Positions 1-8,242 of a stretch of DNA of 64,000 nucleotides are shown one piece after another; within the stretch, counting starts at the first letter, position 1, and each line of letters opens with the position of its first letter. The notes beneath the pieces are model-generated. The model searched no databases, was not told where the DNA came from, and saw nothing but the letters and a program-made list of their open reading frames with translations. Source of the DNA: Paraburkholderia fungorum (GTDB taxonomy: Bacteria; Pseudomonadota; Gammaproteobacteria; Burkholderiales; Burkholderiaceae); the NCBI RefSeq assembly GCF_902833645.1, contig NZ_CADFGE010000016.1, forward strand, positions 124,001 to 188,000, in the 5' to 3' direction. Position numbers and translations under genes: made by a program.

Positions 1-558
1 GCGAAGGTCGACGTCCAGCGGGCGCACCGGCCGCCCGCCCAGGACAATGCCGGCATTCGCCGCGAAATCGGAAATGGTGTCGTAGACCTTGCGCGGCGCC
101 TTCGTCTCGCGGTCGAACTGTTCGATGCGCGCGTCGATGATTTCCACCGCGGGTGTCACGTAGGCGGTGGCGTCCAGCACGTCGAATAGCGTGACGCCTG
201 GGCCCTTCAAGGGTTTGCTCAGCACGAAGGCCAGTTCGACTTCCACGCGCGGGGAAATGAAGCGGTCGGCGCGGATGTCCTGGCCGGCTTCAATGAACAT
301 GCTGTCGAGCAGCGGCGCGTAATCGGGTTCGTCGATCTGTGACGAACGCTGCATCGCGCGTGAGGTCAGGCCGATCTTGCGGCCCTTGATCACGTGCCCC
401 GCAGCGAGTTTGAGTTTCACCCATTCGCGTTGAATCGCATAACCGTCCTGGACGGTCATCTCGGGATACTGGGCGGAGAAGTGACGCAGTTGGGTGCGGG
501 TCTTCTCGGCGTTGTCGAGTTGCAATGCAAGCTCGCGGATAGTCTGTTCGTCTAGCAT
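1..558 (-). CDS. hpaH: 2-oxo-hept-4-ene-1,7-dioate hydratase, 3' end beyond window
   Basis: Reading the minus strand from the ATG at 558 gives an open frame of 186 codons to the window edge, beginning MLDEQTIRELALQLDNAEK and containing VIKGRKIGLTSRAMQ and SPRVEVELAFVLSKPL. These are features of the HpaH/MhpD hydratase family (fumarylacetoacetase-like fold, metal-dependent), whose members are about 265 residues, so roughly 80 C-terminal residues are missing. The enzyme adds water to 2-oxohept-4-ene-1,7-dioate in the homoprotocatechuate meta pathway. It is the last gene visible in the hpaG1-G2-E-D-F-H run, 48 bp after hpaF. HpaI aldolase would be expected beyond the edge. The family call is firm; the partial state is only due to the window. 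Confidence 0.9.
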   Translation of the reverse strand, partial: MLDEQTIRELALQLDNAEKTRTQLRHFSAQYPEMTVQDGYAIQREWVKLKLAAGHVIKGRKIGLTSRAMQRSSQIDEPDYAPLLDSMFIEAGQDIRADRFISPRVEVELAFVLSKPLKGPGVTLFDVLDATAYVTPAVEIIDARIEQFDRETKAPRKVYDTISDFAANAGIVLGGRPVRPLDVDLR

Positions 559-606
559 GATGGATTCTCTATATGCGGCGGCCGGCCCCGGAATCAGGTC
601 GGCGTC

Positions 607-1014
607 CTAGCCTTGAGCAGCCTTAAGCCGCGCGTGCAAATTGTTGTGCTTCCACGTGCCGGATTCGCTGAATTCATTGATCTCCAACGACAACGCGAGG
701 CCGTGTTTTTCAAACTCCGTGGCGAAGTGCTGTTTGATTACCTCAAACAATGCATCGCCTGTGGCTTTCTTCGCGGCGTCCGAGCGGCCCGCGCCGATCT
801 TCAGGTCCGCGTGCAGGAAGGCGGCGTCCGCCCGGCCGTCGGCAATGCTGTATTGCGCGCAGCGCAAAGCGCGCACGCGGATGCCGCCGAGCGGATAAAC
901 GCGTTGTTCGTTCTCACGCTGCGCATCGAGGCATTGCGCAAGCGATCTGCAAAGCCGCCCGATGCTGTCTTCATCAGCAAGATTGGCGCTGTATTCGAGT
1001 GTCAAATGCGGCAC
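607..1014 (-). CDS. hpaF: 5-carboxymethyl-2-hydroxymuconate delta-isomerase
   Basis: A 135-residue protein starting MPHLTLEYSANL. The start is GTG at 1014, preceded by an AAGGAG ribosome site. Removal of the initiator Met exposes Pro at position 1, the catalytic base of the tautomerase-fold CHMI enzymes, whose length is usually about 125-135 residues. It isomerises 5-carboxymethyl-2-hydroxymuconate before decarboxylation by HpaG in homoprotocatechuate breakdown. It lies 21 bp after hpaD and 48 bp before hpaH in one operon. The later motif GAGRSDAAKKATGDALFEVI fits the same family. Cytoplasmic, no signal peptide. Confidence 0.92.
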   Translation of the reverse strand: MPHLTLEYSANLADEDSIGRLCRSLAQCLDAQRENEQRVYPLGGIRVRALRCAQYSIADGRADAAFLHADLKIGAGRSDAAKKATGDALFEVIKQHFATEFEKHGLALSLEINEFSESGTWKHNNLHARLKAAQG

Positions 1015-1035
1015 GGCAAGCTCCTTTCTCGTGGC

Positions 1036-1899
1036 TTAAGCGGGCAGCGGCGTGACGGGAAAGATCGCATTGATCTGGCCCGTGCCCGAACTGCCGAAAT
1101 ACGGCGTGACGACTTCCACCTTGCCCTCGTAACGATCCCAGCCGAGTGCGCCGAGCAGCATTGCGGTGTCGTGCATGCCGCCTTCGCCCCAGCATTTTTC
1201 GTTATAGAGCGGCAGCATCTCGCAGAAGGTCTTCCAGTCGCCGGCTTCCCACAACTCGACCACCTTGCGGTCCATCTGCTCGAGAAACGGGCTCCACACC
1301 TTGTGCATGAACTGTTCGGCGGTACCGTTGTTGGCGAAGTGGTGGCTCAACGAGCCGCTTGCCAGAATCGCCACGGTGCCGTCGTAACGCTCCTCGATCG
1401 CCTTGCGCACGGCAAGACCAAAGCGCGCGCTGGTTTCGAGTTCATGCCACATGCACCAGCCGGATACCGAGACGGTCTTGAAGTGCTGGTCGCTATTCAT
1501 ATAGCGCATCGGCACCAGCGTGCCGTATTCGAGTTCGAGCGTGGTCTCGCTGTGCGCGCGGCTCTTTACGCCCATTTCATTGGCGACTTCCGCAATCAGA
1601 TTGCCGAGCCCGACATTGCCGGGATACGCGTACGGCATGTTCTTGATGAAGTGCGGCAGTTCGTTACTCGTATAGACACCCTCGAACTTCGGCGCGCAAT
1701 TGATGTGGTATTCGCTGTTCACGAGCCAATGCACGTCGAAGACGACGATCGTATCCACACCCAGTTCGCGGCAACGCCGGCCGATTTCATGATGGCCGTC
1801 GATCGCGGGCTGCCGGCAACCCTTATGAGGGCCGTCAAGTTCGGACAGATATAACGACGGGACGTGAGTGATCTTTGCTGCCAACGCGAGTTTGCCCAT
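1036..1899 (-). CDS. hpaD: 3,4-dihydroxyphenylacetate 2,3-dioxygenase
   Basis: The protein is 287 residues from the ATG at 1899 (MGKLALAAKITHVPSL), which has an AGGAGA ribosome site just upstream. The frame stays open to 2154, but that extension is arginine-rich shadow sequence. The protein belongs to the class III extradiol (LigB-type) dioxygenases. The histidines in ITHVPS, near the N-terminus, and in FDVHWLVN fit Fe(II)-binding or catalytic positions. It opens the ring of homoprotocatechuate to 5-carboxymethyl-2-hydroxymuconate semialdehyde, the substrate of HpaE encoded directly upstream. The length matches enterobacterial HpaD (about 283). Confidence 0.93.
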   Translation of the reverse strand: MGKLALAAKITHVPSLYLSELDGPHKGCRQPAIDGHHEIGRRCRELGVDTIVVFDVHWLVNSEYHINCAPKFEGVYTSNELPHFIKNMPYAYPGNVGLGNLIAEVANEMGVKSRAHSETTLELEYGTLVPMRYMNSDQHFKTVSVSGWCMWHELETSARFGLAVRKAIEERYDGTVAILASGSLSHHFANNGTAEQFMHKVWSPFLEQMDRKVVELWEAGDWKTFCEMLPLYNEKCWGEGGMHDTAMLLGALGWDRYEGKVEVVTPYFGSSGTGQINAIFPVTPLPA

Positions 1900-1960
1900 C
1901 GCGATCTCCTGTTCAGTGTGGCGCGAGACCCGCTGGCCTCGCGCGCCATGGCGACGCGGG

Positions 1961-3418
1961 TCAGGCGCCCCAGTGCGGAATATGATGCGAGCCGAGCGAT
2001 ACGCACACGTTCTTCGGTTCGAGGAACACTTCGTAGCTCCATGTGCCGCCTTCACGGCCCACGCCCGATGCCTTGGTGCCGCCGAACGGCTGGCGCAGAT
2101 CGCGCACGTTCTGGCTGTTGACGAAACACATGCCGGCCTGGACCGCCGCGGCAACCCGCAACGCGCGCCCGGTGCTCTCGGTCCAGATGTAGCTCGACAG
2201 GCCGTAGGAGATATCGTTGGCGAGTCTGATCGCGTCAGCTTCGTCGTCGAACGGAATCAGGCACGCGACCGGGCCGAAGATCTCTTCCTGCGCGATCCGC
2301 ATGCGGTTGTCGACGTCGACGAACACCGTTGGCTGAACGAAGTTGCCTTTGCTCATGGCTTGCGGCAAGTCGGGTGCGTCGAGGCCGCCGCAGGCGAGGG
2401 TGGCGCCTTCTTTCGGACCGAGTTCGATATAGCTGCGCACCTTGGCCAGGTGTCCCTGGCTGATCATCGGGCCGACGATCGTGCTGTCCGCCAACGGATC
2501 GCCCACCGTCAGACGTTTTGCGCGTTCCACGAAACGTTCGGCAAAGCGCGCGTAGATCGAGCGTTGCACCAGAATGCGCGAACCCGCCGTGCAGCGCTCG
2601 CCGTTGTTCGAGAAGATCATGAACACGGCAGCGTCGAGCGCGCGTTCGAAATCGGCGTCGTCGAAAATCACGAACGGCGACTTGCCGCCGAGTTCCATCG
2701 AAAACTTCTTCAGGCCTGCCGTTTGCACGATACGGTTGCCGGTTGCCGTCGAACCGGTGAACGACACCGCATGCACGTCCGGGTGCGCCACCAGCGGTTC
2801 GCCGGTTTCCTTGCCGAAGCCGTGCACGACGTTCAGCACGCCGGCGGGAATCCCGGCTTCGAGCGCGAGATTGCCGAGCATCGAAGCGGTCAGCGGCGAC
2901 AGTTCGCTCATCTTCAATACCGCAGTATTGCCGAACGCAAGGCAGGGCGCGACTTTCCACGTTGCCGTCATGAACGGCACGTTCCACGGCGAGATCAGCG
3001 CGCACACGCCGACCGGGTGGAACAGCGTGTAGTTCAAATGCGTATCGGTGGGATACGTATGGCCGTCGACGCGCGTGCACATCTCCGCGAAATAGGTGAA
3101 GTTGTCGGCAGCGCGCGGCACGAGTTGCTTGCGCGTCTGCGAGATCGTCTGGCCGGTGTCCTTCGTCTCGGTCTCCGAGATTTCCGGCACGTTCTTCGCG
3201 ATCAACTCGCCGAGCTTGCGAATGGCTTTTGCGCGCTCCGTCGCCGGCTTGCCGGCCCATGCCGGGAACGCTTCTTTAGCCGCGCGCACGGCGGCGTCGA
3301 CTTCTTGCGCACCGCCGCTGGCGACTTCGGCGAGCACCTCTTGCGTCGCGGGATTGACTGTCTCGAAGTAGTCTTTTGCGGCGCTCGATTTGCCGTTGAT
3401 CAGATGTTCGATTCGCAT
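1961..3418 (-). CDS. hpaE: 5-carboxymethyl-2-hydroxymuconate semialdehyde dehydrogenase
   Basis: A 485-residue NAD(P)-dependent aldehyde dehydrogenase. Visible ALDH features are SPWNVPFM (about 143-150), FTGSTATGNRI (cofactor loop, about 220-230), catalytic base Glu242 in MELGGKSP and nucleophile Cys276 in NNGERCTAG. It oxidises the ring-cleavage semialdehyde to 5-carboxymethyl-2-hydroxymuconate. The start at 3418 (MRIEHLINGK) has an AAGGACAAGG stretch upstream. It sits 30 bp after hpaG2 and 61 bp before hpaD, so the assignment to HpaE rather than another ALDH rests on both the HpaE-like N-terminus and the operon. Confidence 0.93.
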   Translation of the reverse strand: MRIEHLINGKSSAAKDYFETVNPATQEVLAEVASGGAQEVDAAVRAAKEAFPAWAGKPATERAKAIRKLGELIAKNVPEISETETKDTGQTISQTRKQLVPRAADNFTYFAEMCTRVDGHTYPTDTHLNYTLFHPVGVCALISPWNVPFMTATWKVAPCLAFGNTAVLKMSELSPLTASMLGNLALEAGIPAGVLNVVHGFGKETGEPLVAHPDVHAVSFTGSTATGNRIVQTAGLKKFSMELGGKSPFVIFDDADFERALDAAVFMIFSNNGERCTAGSRILVQRSIYARFAERFVERAKRLTVGDPLADSTIVGPMISQGHLAKVRSYIELGPKEGATLACGGLDAPDLPQAMSKGNFVQPTVFVDVDNRMRIAQEEIFGPVACLIPFDDEADAIRLANDISYGLSSYIWTESTGRALRVAAAVQAGMCFVNSQNVRDLRQPFGGTKASGVGREGGTWSYEVFLEPKNVCVSLGSHHIPHWGA

Positions 3419-3448
3419 TGCCTTGTCCTTTCTCTTTTACTGTCCCGA

Positions 3449-4207
3449 TCAGGCGCGGCCGAAGTCCGCATCCGATGCAATCGTATTGACGAGACGGCCA
3501 AGGCCGTCGATTTCACAGACCACTTCGTCGCCCGCATTGACGTTGACGATGCCTTCCGGCGTGCCGGTCAGGATCACGTCGCCAGGTGCGAGCGTCATGA
3601 AGCTGCTCAGGTACTCGATCAGCGCCGGGATATCGGTGACGAGATCGCGCGTGTTGCCGTGTTGCTGCCGCGTGCCGTTCACGAAGGTGCGCAGTTCGAG
3701 TTGCGTGACGTCTTCGACATCGGCGGCATCGACGAACCAGGGGCCGAGCACCGTGCCGCCGTCGCGATTTTTCACGCGCAGGTTGGGGCGGTAATAGTTT
3801 TCCAGGTAGTCGCGGATCGCGTAGTCGTTGGCGATCATGTAGCCGGCCACATGTTGCATGGCGTTTTCGCGCGTGACGTTCTGCGCGGTTTGGCCAATCA
3901 CGACAGCCAGCTCGCACTCGTAGTGCATGAAGGTGACGTCGGCGGGGCGGCGCGTGAAGCCGCGGTGACCGATCACGGTGCCGGGGCCCTTGAGAAAGAC
4001 CAGCGGCTCTTCCTGTTTGTTGAACTGCAATTCCTTCGCATGTTCGGCGTAGTTCAGTCCTAGCGCGAAGATCGTGCCGATTTCGATCGGTGCGAGCCAC
4101 ACCACTTCATCCTCACGACGCACGCGGCCGTCGGCGAGACGTACGCCGTGAGCGTCCGGATAGGCTTCGTGAATCGCGCCTGCATAGGCAACGCGGCCGC
4201 GCATCAT
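3449..4207 (-). CDS. hpaG2: Homoprotocatechuate pathway isomerase/decarboxylase, C-terminal-type subunit
   Basis: A 252-residue fumarylacetoacetate-hydrolase-family protein. The stretches FALGLNYAEHAKEL, EEPLVFLKGPGT and NDYAIRDYLENYYRPNLRV match the second half of the fused E. coli HpaG, including the acidic metal-binding residues around MHYECELAVVIG. With HpaG1 it converts 5-oxo-pent-3-ene-1,2,5-tricarboxylate to 2-hydroxyhepta-2,4-diene-1,7-dioate. The start overlaps the hpaG1 stop by 4 bp, implying translational coupling. In enterobacteria these two halves are one polypeptide; here they are separate genes, as is common in Burkholderiales. Confidence 0.9.
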   Translation of the reverse strand: MMRGRVAYAGAIHEAYPDAHGVRLADGRVRREDEVVWLAPIEIGTIFALGLNYAEHAKELQFNKQEEPLVFLKGPGTVIGHRGFTRRPADVTFMHYECELAVVIGQTAQNVTRENAMQHVAGYMIANDYAIRDYLENYYRPNLRVKNRDGGTVLGPWFVDAADVEDVTQLELRTFVNGTRQQHGNTRDLVTDIPALIEYLSSFMTLAPGDVILTGTPEGIVNVNAGDEVVCEIDGLGRLVNTIASDADFGRA

Positions 4208-4977
4208 GGTTGTTCTCCAGCTTGTTCTTTTGCACCGACAAACGACACCTCGAGCGGCGGCAGTCCGCCAATCGACAGCGTGGCCGTGTCGCCGATATGC
4301 GCGACCGGCGAACCATGAGGCACGCCCAGCGTAATGACGTCGCCGGCATTCAGTGTCATGAAATCGGTCACATCCGCAATCAGTTGCGCGACGTTGCGTA
4401 CCGACGATGCGGTGCTGGCAGTAAAGACTTCCTGTCCGGCAAGCGCGACCTTGATGCCCAGATCGTCAGGTGCCGCGACATGACGTGCCGCAACCACGGC
4501 CGGTCCGATCACGCAGAAGCCGTCGCGTGCGCGGAACCGCACCGAGGGGCGGTACACGCTCGCGTGCGGCACGCTCAGGTCGGCGACCAGCGTGTAGCCC
4601 GCGATGTAGTCGAACGCCTCGCCCGCGCCGACGCGGCTTGCCGTGCGGCCGATCACGATGCCCAGCGAAGCGCCGACTTCCACGCCCAACGCATTGTCGG
4701 GGACGACGACACGGGCGCGATGACCGGCGAACGTATTGCGCGGCTTCAGATAGAGAACAGGCGCCTTCGGCGGCGCTTTGTAAGGCGCGGCGTGTACCGC
4801 GTCGCCCAATGCCTGCAGCGCGGCGCGGTCGTTCAGCAAGGTTCCATACACGGCGCCGGAAACGGGGGCGCGGCAGGCCACGCCGCGCGCGAGCAGCGCG
4901 GCAGCGGTTTGCGCGTCCACGTCGCGAGGCAACGCGTCGCCCTCGGGATGCAGCAGGTGATCGGCAAGTGCAAACAT
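4204..4977 (-). CDS. hpaG1: Homoprotocatechuate pathway isomerase/decarboxylase, N-terminal-type subunit
   Basis: A 257-residue FAH-family protein matching the first half of E. coli HpaG: YKAPPKAPVLYLKPRNTFAG, GASLGIVIGRTASRV and FYRP-like VYRPSVRFRARDGFCVIGP. It is the first gene of the minus-strand hpa operon and partners with HpaG2 in the decarboxylation/isomerisation steps. The ATG at 4977 lies about 30 bp downstream of the palindrome proposed as the HpaR operator, giving a short leader. Its stop overlaps the hpaG2 start by 4 bp. Confidence 0.9.
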   Translation of the reverse strand: MFALADHLLHPEGDALPRDVDAQTAAALLARGVACRAPVSGAVYGTLLNDRAALQALGDAVHAAPYKAPPKAPVLYLKPRNTFAGHRARVVVPDNALGVEVGASLGIVIGRTASRVGAGEAFDYIAGYTLVADLSVPHASVYRPSVRFRARDGFCVIGPAVVAARHVAAPDDLGIKVALAGQEVFTASTASSVRNVAQLIADVTDFMTLNAGDVITLGVPHGSPVAHIGDTATLSIGGLPPLEVSFVGAKEQAGEQP

Positions 4978-5002
4978 AAATCAGTTGTCTCTCGGAGAAA
5001 AC

Positions 5003-5046
5003 ACTAACATGTTAGTAGTATTGCGCTTGATATCATCCACGGTCAA
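5003..5046 (-). promoter_or_regulatory. hpaG1 promoter with HpaR-type operator palindrome
   Basis: On the minus strand, TTGACC (5046..5041) is followed after 18 bp by AATACT (5022..5017). A perfect 14-bp palindrome, ACTAACATGTTAGT, occupies 5003..5016 directly after the -10 box, over the likely transcription start. A MarR-type repressor, HpaR, is encoded divergently 95 bp away. A dyad at +1 next to its gene is the classic arrangement for repression lifted by pathway intermediates. The palindrome is seen directly; HpaR binding is inferred. Confidence 0.65.
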
Positions 5047-5111
5047 TAGCCTGTCGGCTGATTGCGGGTTTTCCCTTAAGCTTCGACGGCTGCTTTTAAC
5101 TATCTTCCGCC

Positions 5112-5564
5112 ATGTCCGCTTCTGCTTCGATTCGAGTTTTGCATCGCAACCTGCCGATGCTGTTGCTGCGCGCCAGAGAAAAAATGATGGAGCGGTTCCG
5201 CCCGCTGATTACCGCTCACGGGCTGACCGAACAGCAGTGGCGCGTGATTCGCGCGCTCAATGAGCACGGCCCGATGGAGCCGCGCCACATTTCCGACATC
5301 TGCACGATTTCGAGCCCGAGCATGGCGGGCGTGCTCGCGCGCATGGAAAGCATGGAACTGGTGACGAAGGAACGTTTCGCGGAAGACCAGCGCCGCGTGC
5401 TGGTGTCGCTCACCGATACGAGCGTGGAACTGGTGCGCGTGATCTCGAAGGATCTCGAGGCGCACTATCGCGAACTGGAGCGCAAGGTAGGGCCGGAGAT
5501 CGTCGAGCGTGTGTATCGCGCGGTCGACGATCTGCTTGCGGGCCTCGAAGAAGAGGACGAGTAA
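5112..5564 (+). CDS. hpaR: MarR-family repressor of the homoprotocatechuate operon
   Basis: A 150-residue winged-helix protein with the MarR pattern LTEQQWRVIRAL, MEPRHISDICTISSPSMAGVLARM (recognition region, about 55-80) and the wing FAEDQRRVLVSLTD. It begins MSASASIRVLHRNLPMLLLRAREKMME, close to described HpaR proteins. It is divergent from hpaG1 across a 134-bp spacer that holds the 14-bp palindrome. By analogy it represses the hpa operon until 4-hydroxyphenylacetate or homoprotocatechuate is present. It converges with a luxR-type gene 9 bp downstream, with no terminator seen between. Confidence 0.88.
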   Translation: MSASASIRVLHRNLPMLLLRAREKMMERFRPLITAHGLTEQQWRVIRALNEHGPMEPRHISDICTISSPSMAGVLARMESMELVTKERFAEDQRRVLVSLTDTSVELVRVISKDLEAHYRELERKVGPEIVERVYRAVDDLLAGLEEEDE

Positions 5565-5573
5565 AGCGGCAGG

Positions 5574-6713
5574 TCAATCGCCCTGGCCGGGCGCCGGGGT
5601 ATTTGCCGCGGCGTTCTCCCTGAGGCCGAGCAGCCACGGAATCTGGCTTTTGTCGTGCATGCCGAGCTTCTTGTACGCGCAGCGCAGATAGTGGCGCACG
5701 GTGGTGGGCGAAATCGCCATGCGCTGCGCGACTTCCTTATGTGAGAGCCCGTCGCCGTACAGCTTGATCGCATTCAGTTCGCGCGGACTCAAACGGTCGA
5801 GCGGCGAGCGTTGGCGCGCTTCCAGCTGAAACAGACCGACTACCGGCGAACAGCTTACCGTCACCGATTCGCCGACATACGGCTGGCCCGTATCCGCATG
5901 CAGATGCGCGATCAGCGGCGCGGGCAGATGCTGGTTCTGATAGCCCGGCCACTCGCTGCGCAGAATAGTCTCGAACGCTTTATCCGCCTGGTGCACCGCA
6001 CCAAAACCGTCGCAGATCGCACGCGCCGGCGTTGAGACGCTCCCGCCACGCTCGCGCGTCAATTGAAACGAACGGTTGATCGTGAGTGCCGCGCTCAGAT
6101 GCGGAATCACATCCTCCAGCGTTTGCGCATCCGCCGCGGAAAACGGTTTGTCGAGCGCGCGGCGATATACCGAGAAGAACGTCGCGAGCCCGAAGCGATG
6201 ATCGAGCGCCGACACCACCATCAACTGCGCGAGCCCGTACTTGATCGCCCAGTTGCGAAAGCGCTGATCGATGCCGGGCGCCACGATCGACACGGCCAGC
6301 GCGCGGCCGTAACTGTTCATCGAGCCGAGCGCGAGCGGATCGCAGTCCCGCACGCGCTGCCAGTCGGTAAAGAATTCGCCCGGCAGGCCATAGACGAAGC
6401 TGTTGTGCATCACCGGACCATTGGCTGTGTGCGTAGTCACGCCGGTCCAGCCGGCGTCGAATGGTAAATGCTGCGAGAGCAGACGAAAGAAGCCATGCTC
6501 GAATTCGCCGATGCCGGCGCGGTTGGCGAGCGCATACAGGTCGAGCAGGAAAAGGCTCAGGCCGCGCGTCGCGGTGCCATTGCCGGAAAGCGTGCCTTCG
6601 AAATCGGCGCTGCGCTGTTCGAGCGGCGCGCCCGCGTAATCGTCGAGCGCAATGGCAGCGGGCATTTCACCCCACTGATCGAGAACCCGCCTGGTGTCCG
6701 CGGTGACTGTCAC
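5574..6713 (-). CDS. LuxR-family transcriptional regulator
   Basis: I place the start at the GTG at 6713, which has an AAGGAAA ribosome site; the frame is open to 6830 but lacks a good site there. The protein is 379 residues. The last ~60 carry a LuxR/GerE helix-turn-helix: LSPRELNAIKLYGDGLSHKE, then VAQRMAISPTTVRHYLRCAY. The first ~300 residues look like a sensory domain of PAS/GAF type without a phosphoacceptor receiver pattern or clear autoinducer-binding motif. It is divergent from a porin gene and convergent with hpaR, so the porin or the hpa/amine genes are likely targets. Target and ligand are unknown. Confidence 0.75.
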   Translation of the reverse strand: MTVTADTRRVLDQWGEMPAAIALDDYAGAPLEQRSADFEGTLSGNGTATRGLSLFLLDLYALANRAGIGEFEHGFFRLLSQHLPFDAGWTGVTTHTANGPVMHNSFVYGLPGEFFTDWQRVRDCDPLALGSMNSYGRALAVSIVAPGIDQRFRNWAIKYGLAQLMVVSALDHRFGLATFFSVYRRALDKPFSAADAQTLEDVIPHLSAALTINRSFQLTRERGGSVSTPARAICDGFGAVHQADKAFETILRSEWPGYQNQHLPAPLIAHLHADTGQPYVGESVTVSCSPVVGLFQLEARQRSPLDRLSPRELNAIKLYGDGLSHKEVAQRMAISPTTVRHYLRCAYKKLGMHDKSQIPWLLGLRENAAANTPAPGQGD

Positions 6714-7067
6714 GCTGTTTCCTTCGGCTGTCGATAAGGCGCGTCTGGCCGCGCGCGCGGCATGCCGATCGATTATACGTGGCACTTTTTTGAAAAACGC
6801 TGCGGCCAAAATGGCCTTACACCCCCTCATTTGAACGGCCCCGGGCCGCGGATGCCGCGCCGCGTCGGCACGCCGGGCCGTTCAACTTCGCGGCGCATGC
6901 CAATCGCAGCAAGGCCGCGCGCAATCGCGTGCGGGTTTTCCTTACCGTTCATCTGGACGTCTAGTCAGCGCAATTGCCGCTACGGACACTGCCGTTGCAC
7001 TGGATCGGAGATGCAACCCGCAGTGACGGACACATTACAAAAACATTGGACGGTTTGGAGCTTCTCG
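6714..7067. promoter_or_regulatory. Divergent luxR/porin intergenic region with an inverted repeat
   Basis: A 354-bp stretch with no convincing gene. TTGAACGGCCC at 6831..6841 is repeated in inverse orientation as GGGCCGTTCAA at 6875..6885, with a 33-bp GC-rich spacer that can itself pair (GCCGCG/CGCGTCGGC elements). The porin ribosome site TTGGAG is at 7055..7060. The repeat could be an operator pair or a structured element in the porin leader. No strong -35/-10 pair was picked out by eye. Confidence 0.4.
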
Positions 7068-8129
7068 ATGAAACGAAACGAATCACGGCAGCGTGGAGGT
7101 CGACGAAAGACGCTGGCGGTATTGAGCGCGGCGGCCGGCTTGTGCGCCACGGCCGCCCACGCGCAATCGAGTGTCACGCTGTACGGTTTGATCGATGCCG
7201 GCATTCAGTACCGCACGAACGCGGACGGCCAGCACAGCGCGGTCAACTTGCAGAACTACGGGGTGTTGCCCTCGCAGATCGGTTTGACGGGTAAGGAAGA
7301 TCTGGGTGGCGGACTGCAGGCAATCTTTCGCCTCGAGCAGGGTATCAACGTGAACGACGGCACGGCTACGGTGCCGGGCTATGCATTTTTTCGCGGTGCT
7401 TACGTCGGCTTAACCGGCAAGTTCGGCACCGTCACGCTGGGGCGGCAATTCAGCGTGCTGTTCGATCGCACCGTTTTCTACGACCCGCTGCTGTACGCGG
7501 CGTATAGCGGGCAGGGCGAACTGGTGCCGCTATCGGCCAACTTCATCGACAACTCGGTGAAGTTCAAGAGCGCCGATTACGGCGGTTTCAGCGCCGAGGC
7601 GCTGGCTGCGACCGGCGGTGTGGCCGGCAATTCGCGCTCGGGCCGCGTGCTGGAAATCGGCGCGCAGTACGGCGGCAATGGCTACGGCATCAGCGCCGCG
7701 CTGCATCGGGCGCAAGGCACGGCGTCCGCGGATGGCGATACCTCGGGACTGCAGCAGACCATCGGCACGCTGGCCGCGCATTGGGACATCGCGACGCTCT
7801 CGCTGTATGGCGGCGCGGAACGGCAAACCGGCACGCTCGCGCCGTCGAAAACGGTGGCATGGGGCGGGGCGCGTTATCAGGTCAACAATTTCGTCGGCCT
7901 TGCGGGCGGCGTCTATCAGACCTGGTCGAACACGCCGAGTGTCGGTCATCCGACGCTGTTCATCGCGAGCGGTACCTATGCATTGTCAAAGCGCACGGTG
8001 GCGTATGTGAATCTCGGCTACTCGCGCAACAGCAGTCAAAGCTCGCAACCCGTCTATGAATATGACGCCACGCCGCTCAATGGCGCCTCGCAGTTCGGCG
8101 CGATGCTCGGCATGTACCACACGTTCTGA
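7068..8129 (+). CDS. Outer-membrane porin, Burkholderia general-porin type
   Basis: A 353-residue protein from the ATG at 7068; the frame is open upstream to 6762 but a TTGGAG site marks this start. A basic N-terminus and hydrophobic stretch end in AAHA, giving signal-peptidase cleavage before QSSVTLYGLID, the hallmark start of Gram-negative Porin_4 proteins. SQIGLTGKEDLGGGLQAIF, VTLGRQFS and the terminal aromatic F (MLGMYHTF) fit a 16-stranded trimeric barrel. It probably admits the substrates handled by the neighbouring MFS carrier and catabolic genes. A second, diverged paralogue lies at 22584..23753. Confidence 0.9.
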   Translation: MKRNESRQRGGRRKTLAVLSAAAGLCATAAHAQSSVTLYGLIDAGIQYRTNADGQHSAVNLQNYGVLPSQIGLTGKEDLGGGLQAIFRLEQGINVNDGTATVPGYAFFRGAYVGLTGKFGTVTLGRQFSVLFDRTVFYDPLLYAAYSGQGELVPLSANFIDNSVKFKSADYGGFSAEALAATGGVAGNSRSGRVLEIGAQYGGNGYGISAALHRAQGTASADGDTSGLQQTIGTLAAHWDIATLSLYGGAERQTGTLAPSKTVAWGGARYQVNNFVGLAGGVYQTWSNTPSVGHPTLFIASGTYALSKRTVAYVNLGYSRNSSQSSQPVYEYDATPLNGASQFGAMLGMYHTF

Positions 8130-8242
8130 GTGTGCGTCGCGCCGGCGTGGCGCTTCGGTGTCGACAACGCCGGCCTGGTTTCGCTTTTTCCTGGACCGCA
8201 TACCGGCCCTCGTTGCAACGCAACCGTTACCTCACGAGCCCC

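Noticed and set aside
1900..2154. N-terminal extension of hpaD to 2154
   Set aside because: The extension overlaps hpaE antiparallel-free space and is Arg/Ser-rich; the ATG at 1899 has a good ribosome site and gives the family length.
1868..4063. A 731-codon plus-strand open frame
   Set aside because: It runs antisense to hpaD, hpaE and hpaG2, is rich in Arg and His, has no family motif, and is a GC-codon shadow.
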